A stretch of DNA of 10,357 nucleotides, taken from the NCBI GenBank assembly GCA_947305045.1, contig CAMZCW010000070.1, positions 1 through 10,357 on the forward strand. Reading direction: 5' to 3'. This DNA comes from an uncultured Bacteroidales bacterium (GTDB lineage Bacteria; Bacteroidota; Bacteroidia; Bacteroidales; UBA932). Both the position numbers and the translations under genes were made by a program. Of this stretch, positions 1 through 7,304 are shown piece after piece (positions within the stretch are counted from its first letter, which is position 1; each line of letters opens with the position of its first letter). Under the pieces are notes generated by a model, which was given only the letters and a program-made list of their open reading frames with translations, was not told the origin of the DNA and did no database searches.

Positions 1-1
1 A

Positions 2-82
2 GAAATGGCCATCCCCGCCATCCTCTACTCCCTGATGATGAACATCGTACTGCTGATCTACGTCGCAGCCGAACGAAAGTAA
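2..82 (+). CDS. C-terminal end of an upstream membrane protein (partial)
   Basis: Reading from base 2, 26 codons run open to the TAA at 80-82. The peptide is mostly hydrophobic (core AIPAILYSLMMNIVLLIYV) and ends in a short charged tail, AAERK. That is the pattern of a last transmembrane helix followed by a cytoplasmic tail. It vaguely recalls the last helix of bile-acid:sodium-symporter-type transporters, but 26 residues are too few to name a family. The start lies outside the window. A terminator and a new promoter candidate follow directly, so this gene is probably not part of the operon downstream. Confidence 0.55.
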   Translation, partial: EMAIPAILYSLMMNIVLLIYVAAERK

Positions 83-99
83 TAATCCCTATCTACACG

Positions 100-131
100 A
101 TGCCCGCCCCGGAACGGGACCGGCATTTTTT
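100..131 (+). terminator. Intrinsic terminator of the upstream gene
   Basis: A hairpin is visible 18 bases after the TAA of the upstream gene. The outer stem pairs ATGCC (100-104) with GGCAT (122-126), and the inner stem pairs CCCG (108-111) with CGGG (115-118) around a GAA loop. A 3-by-3 internal loop separates them. Six T residues (126-131) follow at once. This is a standard Rho-independent layout. The folding energy was not computed. Confidence 0.65.
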
Positions 132-159
132 GAGAATTAAACTTTTTTATTTATCTTTC
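129..159 (+). promoter_or_regulatory. Candidate Bacteroidetes -33/-7 promoter for the operon
   Basis: TTTG at 129-132 is followed, after exactly 19 bases, by TATCTTTC at 152-159. The known Bacteroidetes primary-sigma consensus is TTTG, 19-21 bases, TAnnTTTG. The match is perfect in the -33 box and in spacing, with one mismatch (final C for G) in the -7 box. Transcription would begin near 164-167, giving a leader of about 20 bases before the sigma factor start. The -33 box sits inside the T-tract of the preceding terminator. It is the only good match found upstream of the operon, but short motifs in AT-rich DNA can arise by chance. Confidence 0.5.
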
Positions 160-173
160 GGCGCTTTTTCATC

Positions 174-189
174 CATCTTTTGAAAGATG
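174..189 (+). repeat. Perfect 7-bp inverted repeat over the sigma factor start codon
   Basis: CATCTTT (174-180) and AAAGATG (183-189) are exact reverse complements separated by TG. The right arm ends in the ATG start codon of the sigma gene and includes the weak purine-rich stretch before it. In RNA this could form a hairpin of about 6 bp that hides the initiation site. In DNA it could be a dyad operator. No function is proven. Confidence 0.5.
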
Positions 190-729
190 CTATCTGACGA
201 AGAAAAGTTGTTGAAACGGATATCCGAAGGAGACCAGACCGCCTTCCGTATGTTCTTTGGCTATTATTATCCAAAGGCAAAAACGTTCATGCTGAGCCTG
301 ATTGACAGCGAGGAAGATGTGAACGATCTGGTCCAGAATCTTTTCGTCAAGCTTTGGATGATCCGTTCTTCTCTCGGCAAGTTGCGTTCTGCCGGTGCAT
401 ATATATATAAGATGTGTCGGAATGCCGCAATCGATTACGGCCGGACCCATAAGGTCAGGATCCCTTTTACCGATTCAACGGAAGCGCCTGAGACATACGC
501 GCTGGACGAAGAGTATTTTGCCAAAGAACGACAGCTGCAAATCGACAAAGCCGTTGACCGTATGCCGTATAAACGCAGGGAGGTCTTCTTACTTTCCAGA
601 AAGGAGGGTATGTCGAACGAACAGATTGCCAAAGACTTGGGGATCTCAAAGAAAACCGTTGAGAACCACATCAACGCGGTACTGAAAGAACTTCGCAAGA
701 TTTCTTCCTGCATCGCCGTCTTTTTGTAA
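187..729 (+). CDS. ECF-family RNA polymerase sigma factor (sigma-70 family, Bacteroidetes type)
   Basis: The 180-residue product has the ECF plan of regions sigma-2 and sigma-4 only. Region 2 lies at about residues 20-90, with the core-binding helix motif DLVQNLFVKLW near 47-57, the counterpart of the usual DxxQExFxxxW stretch. Region 4 lies at about residues 120-175, with RREVFLLSRKEGMSNEQIA followed by the DNA-recognition helix in LGISKKTVENHI. The family binds core RNA polymerase in the cytoplasm and directs it to a small set of promoters. Its length and sequence style fit the Bacteroidetes sigma factors paired with FecR-like regulators and SusC transducers. The anti-sigma gene lies 43 bases downstream and the receptor follows it, so it most likely activates this operon. 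The ATG at 187 is chosen because the full region 2 follows it and a promoter candidate sits just before it. Confidence 0.92.
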   Translation: MLSDEEKLLKRISEGDQTAFRMFFGYYYPKAKTFMLSLIDSEEDVNDLVQNLFVKLWMIRSSLGKLRSAGAYIYKMCRNAAIDYGRTHKVRIPFTDSTEAPETYALDEEYFAKERQLQIDKAVDRMPYKRREVFLLSRKEGMSNEQIAKDLGISKKTVENHINAVLKELRKISSCIAVFL

Positions 730-738
730 AATGATTTG

Positions 739-758
739 GGGGCAAAGCTCCGTTTTTT
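739..758 (+). terminator. Terminator-like hairpin (possible attenuator) between sigma and anti-sigma genes
   Basis: In the 43-base gap, GGGGC (739-743) pairs with GCTCC (747-751) around an AAA loop, with one G-U pair. A run of six T (753-758) follows after one G. The layout resembles a small intrinsic terminator 9 bases after the sigma stop codon and 14 bases before the anti-sigma start. The stem is only 5 bp, so termination would probably be partial. It could lower anti-sigma and downstream expression relative to the sigma factor. It may also be chance. Confidence 0.35.
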
Positions 759-772
759 CGTCTTATTAACAA

Positions 773-1690
773 ATGAATGACAATATGGCGAAATCAAGTC
801 TTTTTCCCGGATGGGATGAAATAGACGGTTCTTCTATCTCCCAGGAAGAAATAGAAGCCGCTTACCAGGAGGTAATGGCAAGGGCTTCCGCGTTGGAATA
901 CTATCTGAAAGAACAGCATCGCAGACAGCGCGTTTTTTGGAGACGGTCCCTGCTGGCGGTTGCCGCCGCAGTGGCTTTAATCCTGGTACCGCTCTTCTCG
1001 ATCCGATATGCACGGAACGCTGCGGCGGGTGGACCGGAGCCCGTCCGTTATCTGCAATGTGCCACTGCCTGCGGAGAAACCCGTGACGTGGAACTCCCGG
1101 ATCACTCTCATGTCACCCTCAACGCCCAGTCCGTGCTGATCTATCCAGAGTCTTTCGGGAAAGAACGCCGGGTATTCCTTTCCGGTGAAGCCGTATTCGA
1201 TGTCACGGCCTCCCCGGAATCTCCTTTTGACGTCCAGACCTCAGATATTACGGTCCGTGTTCACGGGACCCGTTTTAATGTAAACGCTTATTTTGATTCG
1301 CCCCGCGTTACGGCGACCCTCAACAGGGGCGCCATATCGGTCTGGCCCAATTATTCTCCGGAACGCATCGTCGAATTGAAAGCGGACCAGCAGTTCTCCT
1401 ATGAACCCGCGACCGGCGCCATCATGACAGCCAACGTAAAATCCAGAGAATCCCTGGCCTGGACAGATGGAGACCTCTATTTCCGTTCCGCGTCCATTCA
1501 TGACATCATCCGCGTCGTTGAACGCCATTACGGGGTACAGGTCTATCTCTCCACGGATAAATATGACAACGCCATCATCACGGCCCGGTTCGTCCACAGC
1601 GAAACTGTTGACCAGCTGATGGATGCCATCTGCGGCGTTGTCCCCCACATGAAATACACGCATACCAACCAATCTATTTTTATTCAGTAA
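773..1690 (+). CDS. FecR-like transmembrane anti-sigma factor
   Basis: The 305-residue product has a polar N-terminal part (about 1-55, cytoplasmic, rich in charged helices), one membrane span at about 59-77 (LLAVAAAVALILVPLF core), and a periplasmic remainder. The FecR domain spans about 98-190, with ETRDVELPDHSHVTLNAQS, GEAVFDV, the family-typical VHGTRFNV and the TLNRGAISV end. A C-terminal DUF4974-type domain at about 232-305 begins LYFRSASIHDIIRVVERHYG. Such proteins hold the ECF sigma factor at the membrane and release it when a loaded TonB-dependent transducer touches the periplasmic domain. The position between the sigma gene and an STN-bearing SusC fits this exactly. Start at 773 is preceded by an A/T-rich stretch. 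A second in-frame ATG at 785 would remove only four residues. Confidence 0.93.
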   Translation: MNDNMAKSSLFPGWDEIDGSSISQEEIEAAYQEVMARASALEYYLKEQHRRQRVFWRRSLLAVAAAVALILVPLFSIRYARNAAAGGPEPVRYLQCATACGETRDVELPDHSHVTLNAQSVLIYPESFGKERRVFLSGEAVFDVTASPESPFDVQTSDITVRVHGTRFNVNAYFDSPRVTATLNRGAISVWPNYSPERIVELKADQQFSYEPATGAIMTANVKSRESLAWTDGDLYFRSASIHDIIRVVERHYGVQVYLSTDKYDNAIITARFVHSETVDQLMDAICGVVPHMKYTHTNQSIFIQ

Positions 1691-1704
1691 AGCATAACTG
1701 ACCT

Positions 1705-4700
1705 ATGAGAAAGACAAGACTGCTTGTCTGTACGCTGATGGGCCTTCTGCTTTGCATGGCGGTGCATGCCCAGGAACCGGTCGTCTCGTTTCCCCAGAAA
1801 CAGATGACGCTGGCGGAGGCATTGGCCGTCGTTGAGCAACAAAGCGGATTATCCATTGCGTACAACGAAAACCTGCTGGATCTGGGAAAGGTGGTTTCCA
1901 CCCCGAGCGGAAATCCCCTTTCCGAGGTTCTGCGCCTTCTGCTGGAGGATACCGGAGCTGAAGCGCGCATTAGCGGAAAGATTATCCTCATCGTTGAAAA
2001 ACTGAGAACTGCCCCCCCATCCTCGCCTGAAACGTACTCCGGTATCGTCCGTGACAGCGCCGGGCCGCTCGCCGGGGCCGTCATTCAGGTTCAAGGAAGC
2101 GGGACGGCCGTCATCTCTTCCGTGGACGGTGCTTTTTCCATTGAGGCCGTCAAAGGGAGCGTGCTCGTCATCAGCATGCTCGGCTACAAAGACGCCACCT
2201 ACACCACTGGCACCCGGACCCAGGGCATCATCATCGAACTCGTTGACGACGCCATCATGATTGAAGAATCCGTTGTCGTGGGTTATGGCTCGATGCAGCG
2301 GCGCGACATCACCTCCGCCATCTCCACCTACAAGCCCTCCGAAGAAGGAGAACGGCAGGTGCTGAGTCCGGATGCCATGCTTCAGGGCCGCATCCCCGGC
2401 GTTAACGTAACGGCAGCTTCCGGAACCCCGGGCGGCAAGACGCGCGTAAGTATCCGCGGTATCGGCTCCCTGACGGCAGGAAACGAGCCGCTGTATGTGA
2501 TTGACGGCGTTCCGATGAGTAACACATCTGGAGATGCCGGAGCCTACGGCGGAGAATCCCTTTCGGGCCTGTCTGATATCAATCCGGCCGACATCGAATC
2601 CGTCCAGGTCCTGAAAGATGCAGCCTCAGCCGCCATCTACGGCTCCCGGGGCACGAATGGCGTCATCATCATCACCACCAAGAAAGGAGCGAAAGGCGCA
2701 CCGAAACTGAGCGCCGACGCATCCTACGGATTAAGCTGGCTGCCCAACCTGTCCAAGCTGAAAGTCGCCGATGCCGATCTGTATCTCGAGGTCCAGAACG
2801 AAGCGATTGACAACTACAATCTGCAAACCGGCAGCGCCGTTGCCCGGCTGGAGAATCCCTATCCCGGCAAGCCGCAGTTTGACTGGATCGACATGGTTTT
2901 TCGCGTAGCCCAGAGCTGGAACGCGTCCGTCGCCGTTTCCGGCGGTTCTGATACGAGCAATTATTATATTTCCGCGAGTGCCAAACAGAACGAAGGAGTC
3001 GGAATCGGCAGCCTGTATGAAAAGTACTCGGTGAAAGCCAATGTCAACAGCGACGTCAAGCCCTGGCTCTCCGTAGGTGCCAATCTGAGTTTCAATTACA
3101 CGAATGCCAACCGCGTCCCGGACGGTTCCATCGGTACTTCGATGCTGACCCACGGTCTTGAGCACCGCCCCTGGGACACACCTTTCAAGCCAGACGGTTC
3201 CTACACCATCATCAACGCGGAACTGCTGCATTATAATCTGCTCCAGGCCATCAATGAGCAGAAGGTTTACAACAAGACCTACCGGACCTACGGATCGGCC
3301 TATGCCAAGTTCAACTTCACGCCGAATCTCCATTTCAAAACCAGTTTCGGCGGTGATTTCATGGCGGCAGAAGACCATGTCTATTTTTCATCCGACCACA
3401 TGTACGGCAACTCCGTAGGTGTGCTGACCGATTCCAGAAAGGATTTTACCTCCATCGTCATCGACAACATCCTCGATTTCCATCACGATTTCGGCGGTTT
3501 GGCTTTCGATGCCATGTTGGGCCATTCCTTCCAGTTGGATAACACCTCGACGGCCAAGCAGAAAGGCCAGGGCTTCCCCTCCAAATCCTTTGACGTCAAT
3601 TCCGTCGCCGCAGAATTTCCGGAGGTGACCAGCGGCCTTTCGACCTGGGGTTTGCAATCCTTCATGATGCGATCCACCTTAAACTGGAAAAACCGCTATT
3701 TGCTTACAGTGAACGCCCGTTATGACGGTTCATCGAAATTCGCTCCCAAACACCGCTACGGTTTTTTCCCGTCGGTTTCGCTGGGATGGAACCTGTCTGA
3801 AGAGCCTTTCTGGACATGGAACGGAACGAATGCTAAAATCCGCGCCAGCTACGGTGCGACGGGCAACCAGGGAGGCATCGGTACCTACGCCTACCAATCC
3901 CTGGCCAACGGCGGCTACAACTATTTGAACCAGAACGGTCTGGCTGTCATGACCCAGGGAAACCCCGATCTCGAATGGGAGAAGGCTGACCAGTATGACT
4001 TTGGAACGGACTTGTCCTTCTTCTCCGGTGCCCTCACCATCACGGCCGACGCCTTCCTGAAGGACACCCGCAACCTGCTCTACAGCAAGCCGGTATCAGC
4101 AACGACCGGGTTTACCAATTATACCTGTAACATCGGTTCCATGCGCAACAAGGGTATTGAGCTGGCCATCGGCGGCAATCTCGGCAAACGGGACTTCCAC
4201 TGGAAGGGCGATTTCAACATCTCCTTCGTCCGCAACGAACTGACTTCCCTGATCGGGGATGACGAGATTCTCCGCACCGATGATTATCATGCCTTGAAGG
4301 TCGGCGAAGAAGTCGGCGCTTTTTACCTGATCAAGATGAACGGAATCTACCAAAGCGACGAAGAGGTTCCGACCTATCTGTATGACAATTACGGCGTCCG
4401 GGCCGGCGACTGCATCTACGAAGATGTTAACGGGCCGGAGGGCAACGGTCCTGACGGCGACATCACGTCGGCCGACGACAGCCAGTTCGTCGGATCGCCG
4501 AATCCGAAATTCACCGGCGGTTTCAGCAACAGTTTCACCTGGAAAGGATGGGATGCCGGCATCTTCTTCACCTTCTCCTATGGCGCCAAACTCTATGAAT
4601 ACTGGACCGGCGGTCTCCGTCTCGGAAACGGTAACTGGCCTGCCCAGGAATCGGAAGCCCTGGCCCGCTGGACCGGCCCCGGAACCAGCAACAGCGTTCC

Positions 4701-5007
4701 GCGAGCCATCTACGGTTACACCTGGAACTCCACGATGTTCAAGACCACACGGTATCTGCATGATGCCTCCTACCTGCGACTCCGGAGCATCTCATTGGGT
4801 TACACCTTGCCGAGACGGCTCACATCGCGCATCGGCGTTGAAAAACTCCGTTTCTACATCCAGGGTGACAACGTGTGGCTCTTCAGCCCCTTCCGCTTCC
4901 TCGACCCGGAGGTCAACACCTCGCTGAACGCAACCAAGATGGGCCTCGACTGCATGTGGATCCCCCAGCCCCGTTCCTGGTCTTTTGGTGTCAATCTTAA
5001 ATTCTGA
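1705..5007 (+). CDS. SusC/RagA-like TonB-dependent outer-membrane transporter and signal transducer (STN domain)
   Basis: The 1100-residue product starts with a signal peptide (about 1-22, ending AVHAQ). An STN domain follows at about 30-98 (QMTLAEALAVVEQQSGLSI to IILIVEK), then a Ser/Pro linker. A carboxypeptidase-regulatory-like beta domain spans about 111-180 (YSGIVRDSAGPLAGA, DGAFSIEA, LGYKD). The SusC-typical ESVVVGYGSMQRRDIT is at 188-203. The plug covers about 215-328, with the family hallmarks VSIRGIGS, PLYVIDGVP, VLKDAASAAIYGSRG and NGVIIITTKKG. The rest is the beta-barrel, ending in WSFGVNLKF with a terminal Phe, as expected for BAM-assembled barrels. Known members import oligosaccharides with TonB energy as a complex with SusD. 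The STN domain is the part that signals to FecR proteins. The anti-sigma gene ends 14 bases before the start and susD begins 5 bases after the stop. No truncation is seen. Confidence 0.97.
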   Translation: MRKTRLLVCTLMGLLLCMAVHAQEPVVSFPQKQMTLAEALAVVEQQSGLSIAYNENLLDLGKVVSTPSGNPLSEVLRLLLEDTGAEARISGKIILIVEKLRTAPPSSPETYSGIVRDSAGPLAGAVIQVQGSGTAVISSVDGAFSIEAVKGSVLVISMLGYKDATYTTGTRTQGIIIELVDDAIMIEESVVVGYGSMQRRDITSAISTYKPSEEGERQVLSPDAMLQGRIPGVNVTAASGTPGGKTRVSIRGIGSLTAGNEPLYVIDGVPMSNTSGDAGAYGGESLSGLSDINPADIESVQVLKDAASAAIYGSRGTNGVIIITTKKGAKGAPKLSADASYGLSWLPNLSKLKVADADLYLEVQNEAIDNYNLQTGSAVARLENPYPGKPQFDWIDMVFRVAQSWNASVAVSGGSDTSNYYISASAKQNEGVGIGSLYEKYSVKANVNSDVKPWLSVGANLSFNYTNANRVPDGSIGTSMLTHGLEHRPWDTPFKPDGSYTIINAELLHYNLLQAINEQKVYNKTYRTYGSAYAKFNFTPNLHFKTSFGGDFMAAEDHVYFSSDHMYGNSVGVLTDSRKDFTSIVIDNILDFHHDFGGLAFDAMLGHSFQLDNTSTAKQKGQGFPSKSFDVNSVAAEFPEVTSGLSTWGLQSFMMRSTLNWKNRYLLTVNARYDGSSKFAPKHRYGFFPSVSLGWNLSEEPFWTWNGTNAKIRASYGATGNQGGIGTYAYQSLANGGYNYLNQNGLAVMTQGNPDLEWEKADQYDFGTDLSFFSGALTITADAFLKDTRNLLYSKPVSATTGFTNYTCNIGSMRNKGIELAIGGNLGKRDFHWKGDFNISFVRNELTSLIGDDEILRTDDYHALKVGEEVGAFYLIKMNGIYQSDEEVPTYLYDNYGVRAGDCIYEDVNGPEGNGPDGDITSADDSQFVGSPNPKFTGGFSNSFTWKGWDAGIFFTFSYGAKLYEYWTGGLRLGNGNWPAQESEALARWTGPGTSNSVPRAIYGYTWNSTMFKTTRYLHDASYLRLRSISLGYTLPRRLTSRIGVEKLRFYIQGDNVWLFSPFRFLDPEVNTSLNATKMGLDCMWIPQPRSWSFGVNLKF

Positions 5008-5012
5008 GCGTT

Positions 5013-6338
5013 ATGAAAAACAAGATATTACGGCTTCTTGCGGCAAGCGCAGCCGTGATCCTTCTGCTCGCCTCCTGCGACAAATATCTCGACCAGTATC
5101 CGCATAACGGCGTCTCCAGTGACAACCTTACGGATGAGGATGCCGAAATGCTGATGATCGGCGTGTACAACATCGCCCAGTATAAACCGACCTTCAACGG
5201 ATGGGCCATGTTCGACATCATCGGCGGTGACATCATCCGCCCGGGTGCTACTTCGACCAATACGCCCGCCCTCGTGATCCAGGGCGCCATCTATCCCGAC
5301 GGAAGCATGGTATCGGGTCCGTGGAACGGCTATTATGCCGGTCTTTACCAGATCAATTATTTCATCCAGGCGGTGGAAGGACTTCCCGCCTCGGCGAAGA
5401 AGAATGAGATGCTCGGTACCGGCCATTTCTTCCGCGGTCTCTACTATTACAACCTAGTTACCCGCTGGCGTTCCGTCCCGATTGTAACGGGGCCGATTAC
5501 GGACGATGTCCCTCAGGATTCCGAGGAGGACTGCTGGGATTTCGTCGAAAACGAATTCAAGCTGGCCGTAGCCATGGCTCCGGATTTCACCACGAAAAAC
5601 TATGTGTCCAAGGACGCAGCCAAGGCACTGCTGGCCCGGACGTATCTGGCCCGGGGCAAAAAAGCCGAGGCCGCCGCGCTGGCAGAGGATCTGATCACTT
5701 GCGGCCGTTTCGCCCTCGCCGACTTTACGGACATTTTCCGCGGGGTTGCAAACAAAGAGGAAATCTTCACCTTTGCGAACCTCCTGGAAGAAGGGAGCTA
5801 CAACATCGGTTCCTATTATTATACGAAGGAATCGCCGGTTGGCGGCAGCTACACGTTCTGCCCTACGCAGGAAGCGATGGATATGTTCGAGTATATCGAC
5901 AAGCGCCGGACGGTCTCTGTCGATATCCAGGGCAGCAATAATGTCGTGAATAAATATTGCCAGGGCGACGCCGGCCATGATCCGATCTATATTACCCGCC
6001 TTGCGGAGATGTATCTGATCAGCGCCGAAGCGCAGGGCCTGGCCCTCGGTATTGACCGGCTCAATGAGTTGCGCCGTTTCCGTGGTCTTCCCGACGTGGC
6101 GCCTGCGAATGAAGCGGCTTTTCTGGATGCCGTGCTTAACGAGCGGCGCCTGGAGTTCTTCGGTGAAGGCTTCCGCTGGTTCGACCTGGTGCGTACCGGG
6201 AAATATGAAACGACGGTAGGTGTGGATACGAAATTCACGGTATTCCCAATCCCCTCCCGCGAACTGACTTTGAACAAGAAACTGACGCAGAATCCTTTAT
6301 GGGTCGCTGCGGATGAAGAAAATGATACGGAGGAATAG
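5013..6338 (+). CDS. SusD/RagB-like outer-membrane glycan-binding lipoprotein
   Basis: The 441-residue product has a lipoprotein signal peptide with lipobox LASC, lipidated Cys at residue 22. After it comes the usual SusD opening DKYLDQYPHNGVSSDNLT. Helical TPR-like segments of the fold include FFRGLYYYNLVTRW (139-152) and DAAKALLARTYLARGKKAEA (201-220). Late motifs typical of the family are ITRLAEMYLISAEA (327-340), LNERRLEFFGEGFRWFDLVR (375-394) and the end segment FPIPSRELTLN. SusD proteins sit on the cell surface as a lid on SusC and bind the glycan. At 441 residues it is on the short side for the family, yet both ends look complete. It lies 5 bases after susC, so the two are probably translated together. 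No Shine-Dalgarno sequence is seen before the ATG. Confidence 0.96.
   Translation: MKNKILRLLAASAAVILLLASCDKYLDQYPHNGVSSDNLTDEDAEMLMIGVYNIAQYKPTFNGWAMFDIIGGDIIRPGATSTNTPALVIQGAIYPDGSMVSGPWNGYYAGLYQINYFIQAVEGLPASAKKNEMLGTGHFFRGLYYYNLVTRWRSVPIVTGPITDDVPQDSEEDCWDFVENEFKLAVAMAPDFTTKNYVSKDAAKALLARTYLARGKKAEAAALAEDLITCGRFALADFTDIFRGVANKEEIFTFANLLEEGSYNIGSYYYTKESPVGGSYTFCPTQEAMDMFEYIDKRRTVSVDIQGSNNVVNKYCQGDAGHDPIYITRLAEMYLISAEAQGLALGIDRLNELRRFRGLPDVAPANEAAFLDAVLNERRLEFFGEGFRWFDLVRTGKYETTVGVDTKFTVFPIPSRELTLNKKLTQNPLWVAADEENDTEE
6329..6334 (+). promoter_or_regulatory. Shine-Dalgarno-like site GGAGGA supporting the start at 6343
   Basis: GGAGGA lies inside the last codons of the SusD gene, with 8 bases between it and the ATG at 6343. 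It is the only strong Shine-Dalgarno-like site ahead of any gene in the window. Bacteroidetes rarely rely on such sites, so it may be coincidental. It nevertheless favours 6343 over the in-frame ATGs at 6313 and 6322. Confidence 0.4.
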
Positions 6339-6342
6339 CAAG

Positions 6343-7302
6343 ATGAGAAAAGTATCCTTTATTCTGATCCTTTCTTTCTGGCTTCCGGCGCTATTTGCCT
6401 GTCAGAAACTTCCGACCGGTCCGGATGACATTCCGGATACCCAATATAAACCTCGTACAGAGCTGGGAAGGATGGTAGCGAAAGCCGCCTCTGTCGGTCA
6501 TATCTATGCAGATACGAGCTTCGTCATTGCCCAAGGTGTAGATGAAACCGATATTCATCTGCAAACAACCCTGGCTAAAGTCGAGCATGTCTTTATCCTT
6601 CGGGTTGACCTGACGACGCCCGGCTTGAAGATGAAGGTCGGGATGCCCTTCGACCAGGATTCCTACGTCATCGGCAGCCGGCAGACCCCTTCCGACATGA
6701 TCGAATACGTGGACAAGCCCGGGCAGCGGGTCGTCGCCGTCGTCAATGCCGACTTCTGGGATACCTCCAACGGAAAGATCCGTGGTCCGATCCACCGCGC
6801 CGGCCGGGTACTCAAAAATACGTTCGTGTACTCCTCCAAATTGACGGACCAGGCCATCAGTTTCTTCGGCCTGGACTTCGACGGGAAACCGGTCATCCGG
6901 GATACGGTCACCTACCGGACAATGGCTACTGACCTTCGGGATGTAACCGGAAGCGGCGTCATCGTCCTGCAGAACGGCGAAGTCCCCGGTGACTTCTCCG
7001 GCTATTCGACCAACCGCCATCCCCGTAACGTTGTCGGCTATACGGAAGACGGCAGCACGGTCTATTTCATGATCGTGGACGGCCGCCAGCCGCTCTGGTC
7101 GGACGGAATGCTCTATTGGGAGATGGGAGAAATCATGAAGAGCCTCGGCTGCAGCTGGTCTTCCAACCTGGATGGCGGCGGCAGCGCACAGCTGGTGATC
7201 CGTCACCCTTCAGCCAATATCTATCAACTCAGAAACCGGGCTTCAGACGGCGCCCAGCGTCCGGTCGTGAACACCTGGATGGTAACCGTGAATGAGCCTT
7301 AG
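6343..7302 (+). CDS. Phosphodiester glycosidase (NAGPA/DUF2233 family) lipoprotein
   Basis: With the ATG at 6343 the product has 319 residues and a clean lipoprotein signal peptide (lipobox LFAC, Cys20). The frame is open further up, with ATGs at 6313 and 6322, but those would add a charged leader and overlap SusD. The NAGPA domain covers about residues 60-315. Its hallmarks are GVDETDIHL (65-73), RVVAVVNADFWD (129-140, the family's Asn/Phe motif), GVIVLQNGE (205-213), HPRNVVGYTEDGS (226-238), VDGRQ (245-249) and NLDGGGSAQLVI (275-286). The family includes the mammalian uncovering enzyme, which removes GlcNAc from GlcNAc-1-phosphate diesters on mannose, and many bacterial proteins of unknown substrate. 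As a lipoprotein next to SusCD it would act on the outer membrane or in the periplasm on sugar-1-phosphodiesters of the imported glycan. The family call is firm; the substrate is inferred. It starts 4 bases after the SusD stop. Confidence 0.9.
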   Translation: MRKVSFILILSFWLPALFACQKLPTGPDDIPDTQYKPRTELGRMVAKAASVGHIYADTSFVIAQGVDETDIHLQTTLAKVEHVFILRVDLTTPGLKMKVGMPFDQDSYVIGSRQTPSDMIEYVDKPGQRVVAVVNADFWDTSNGKIRGPIHRAGRVLKNTFVYSSKLTDQAISFFGLDFDGKPVIRDTVTYRTMATDLRDVTGSGVIVLQNGEVPGDFSGYSTNRHPRNVVGYTEDGSTVYFMIVDGRQPLWSDGMLYWEMGEIMKSLGCSWSSNLDGGGSAQLVIRHPSANIYQLRNRASDGAQRPVVNTWMVTVNEP

Positions 7303-7304
7303 CC

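Noticed and set aside
735..765. Possible -33/-7 promoter for the anti-sigma gene starting from TTTG at 735-738
   Set aside because: No TAnnTTTG-like box occurs at the 19-21 base spacing, and the region is better explained by the hairpin and T-run.
2731..3378. Minus-strand open frame of 215 codons inside susC
   Set aside because: It is fully covered by conserved SusC barrel coding sequence and shows no start signal or domain of its own.
4096..4761. Minus-strand open frame of 221 codons inside susC
   Set aside because: The sense strand encodes clear SusC barrel sequence. The antisense product has low-complexity Val/Gly/Ala/Asp-rich content and no family resemblance.
6313..6342. Longer N-terminus for the glycosidase from the ATG at 6313 or 6322
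   Set aside because: It would overlap the SusD gene and put a charged leader before the signal peptide. The ATG at 6343 gives a normal lipoprotein signal and has GGAGGA 8 bases upstream.
6391..7206. Minus-strand open frame of 271 codons inside the glycosidase gene
   Set aside because: The sense frame has NAGPA motifs throughout, so the antisense frame is a shadow.
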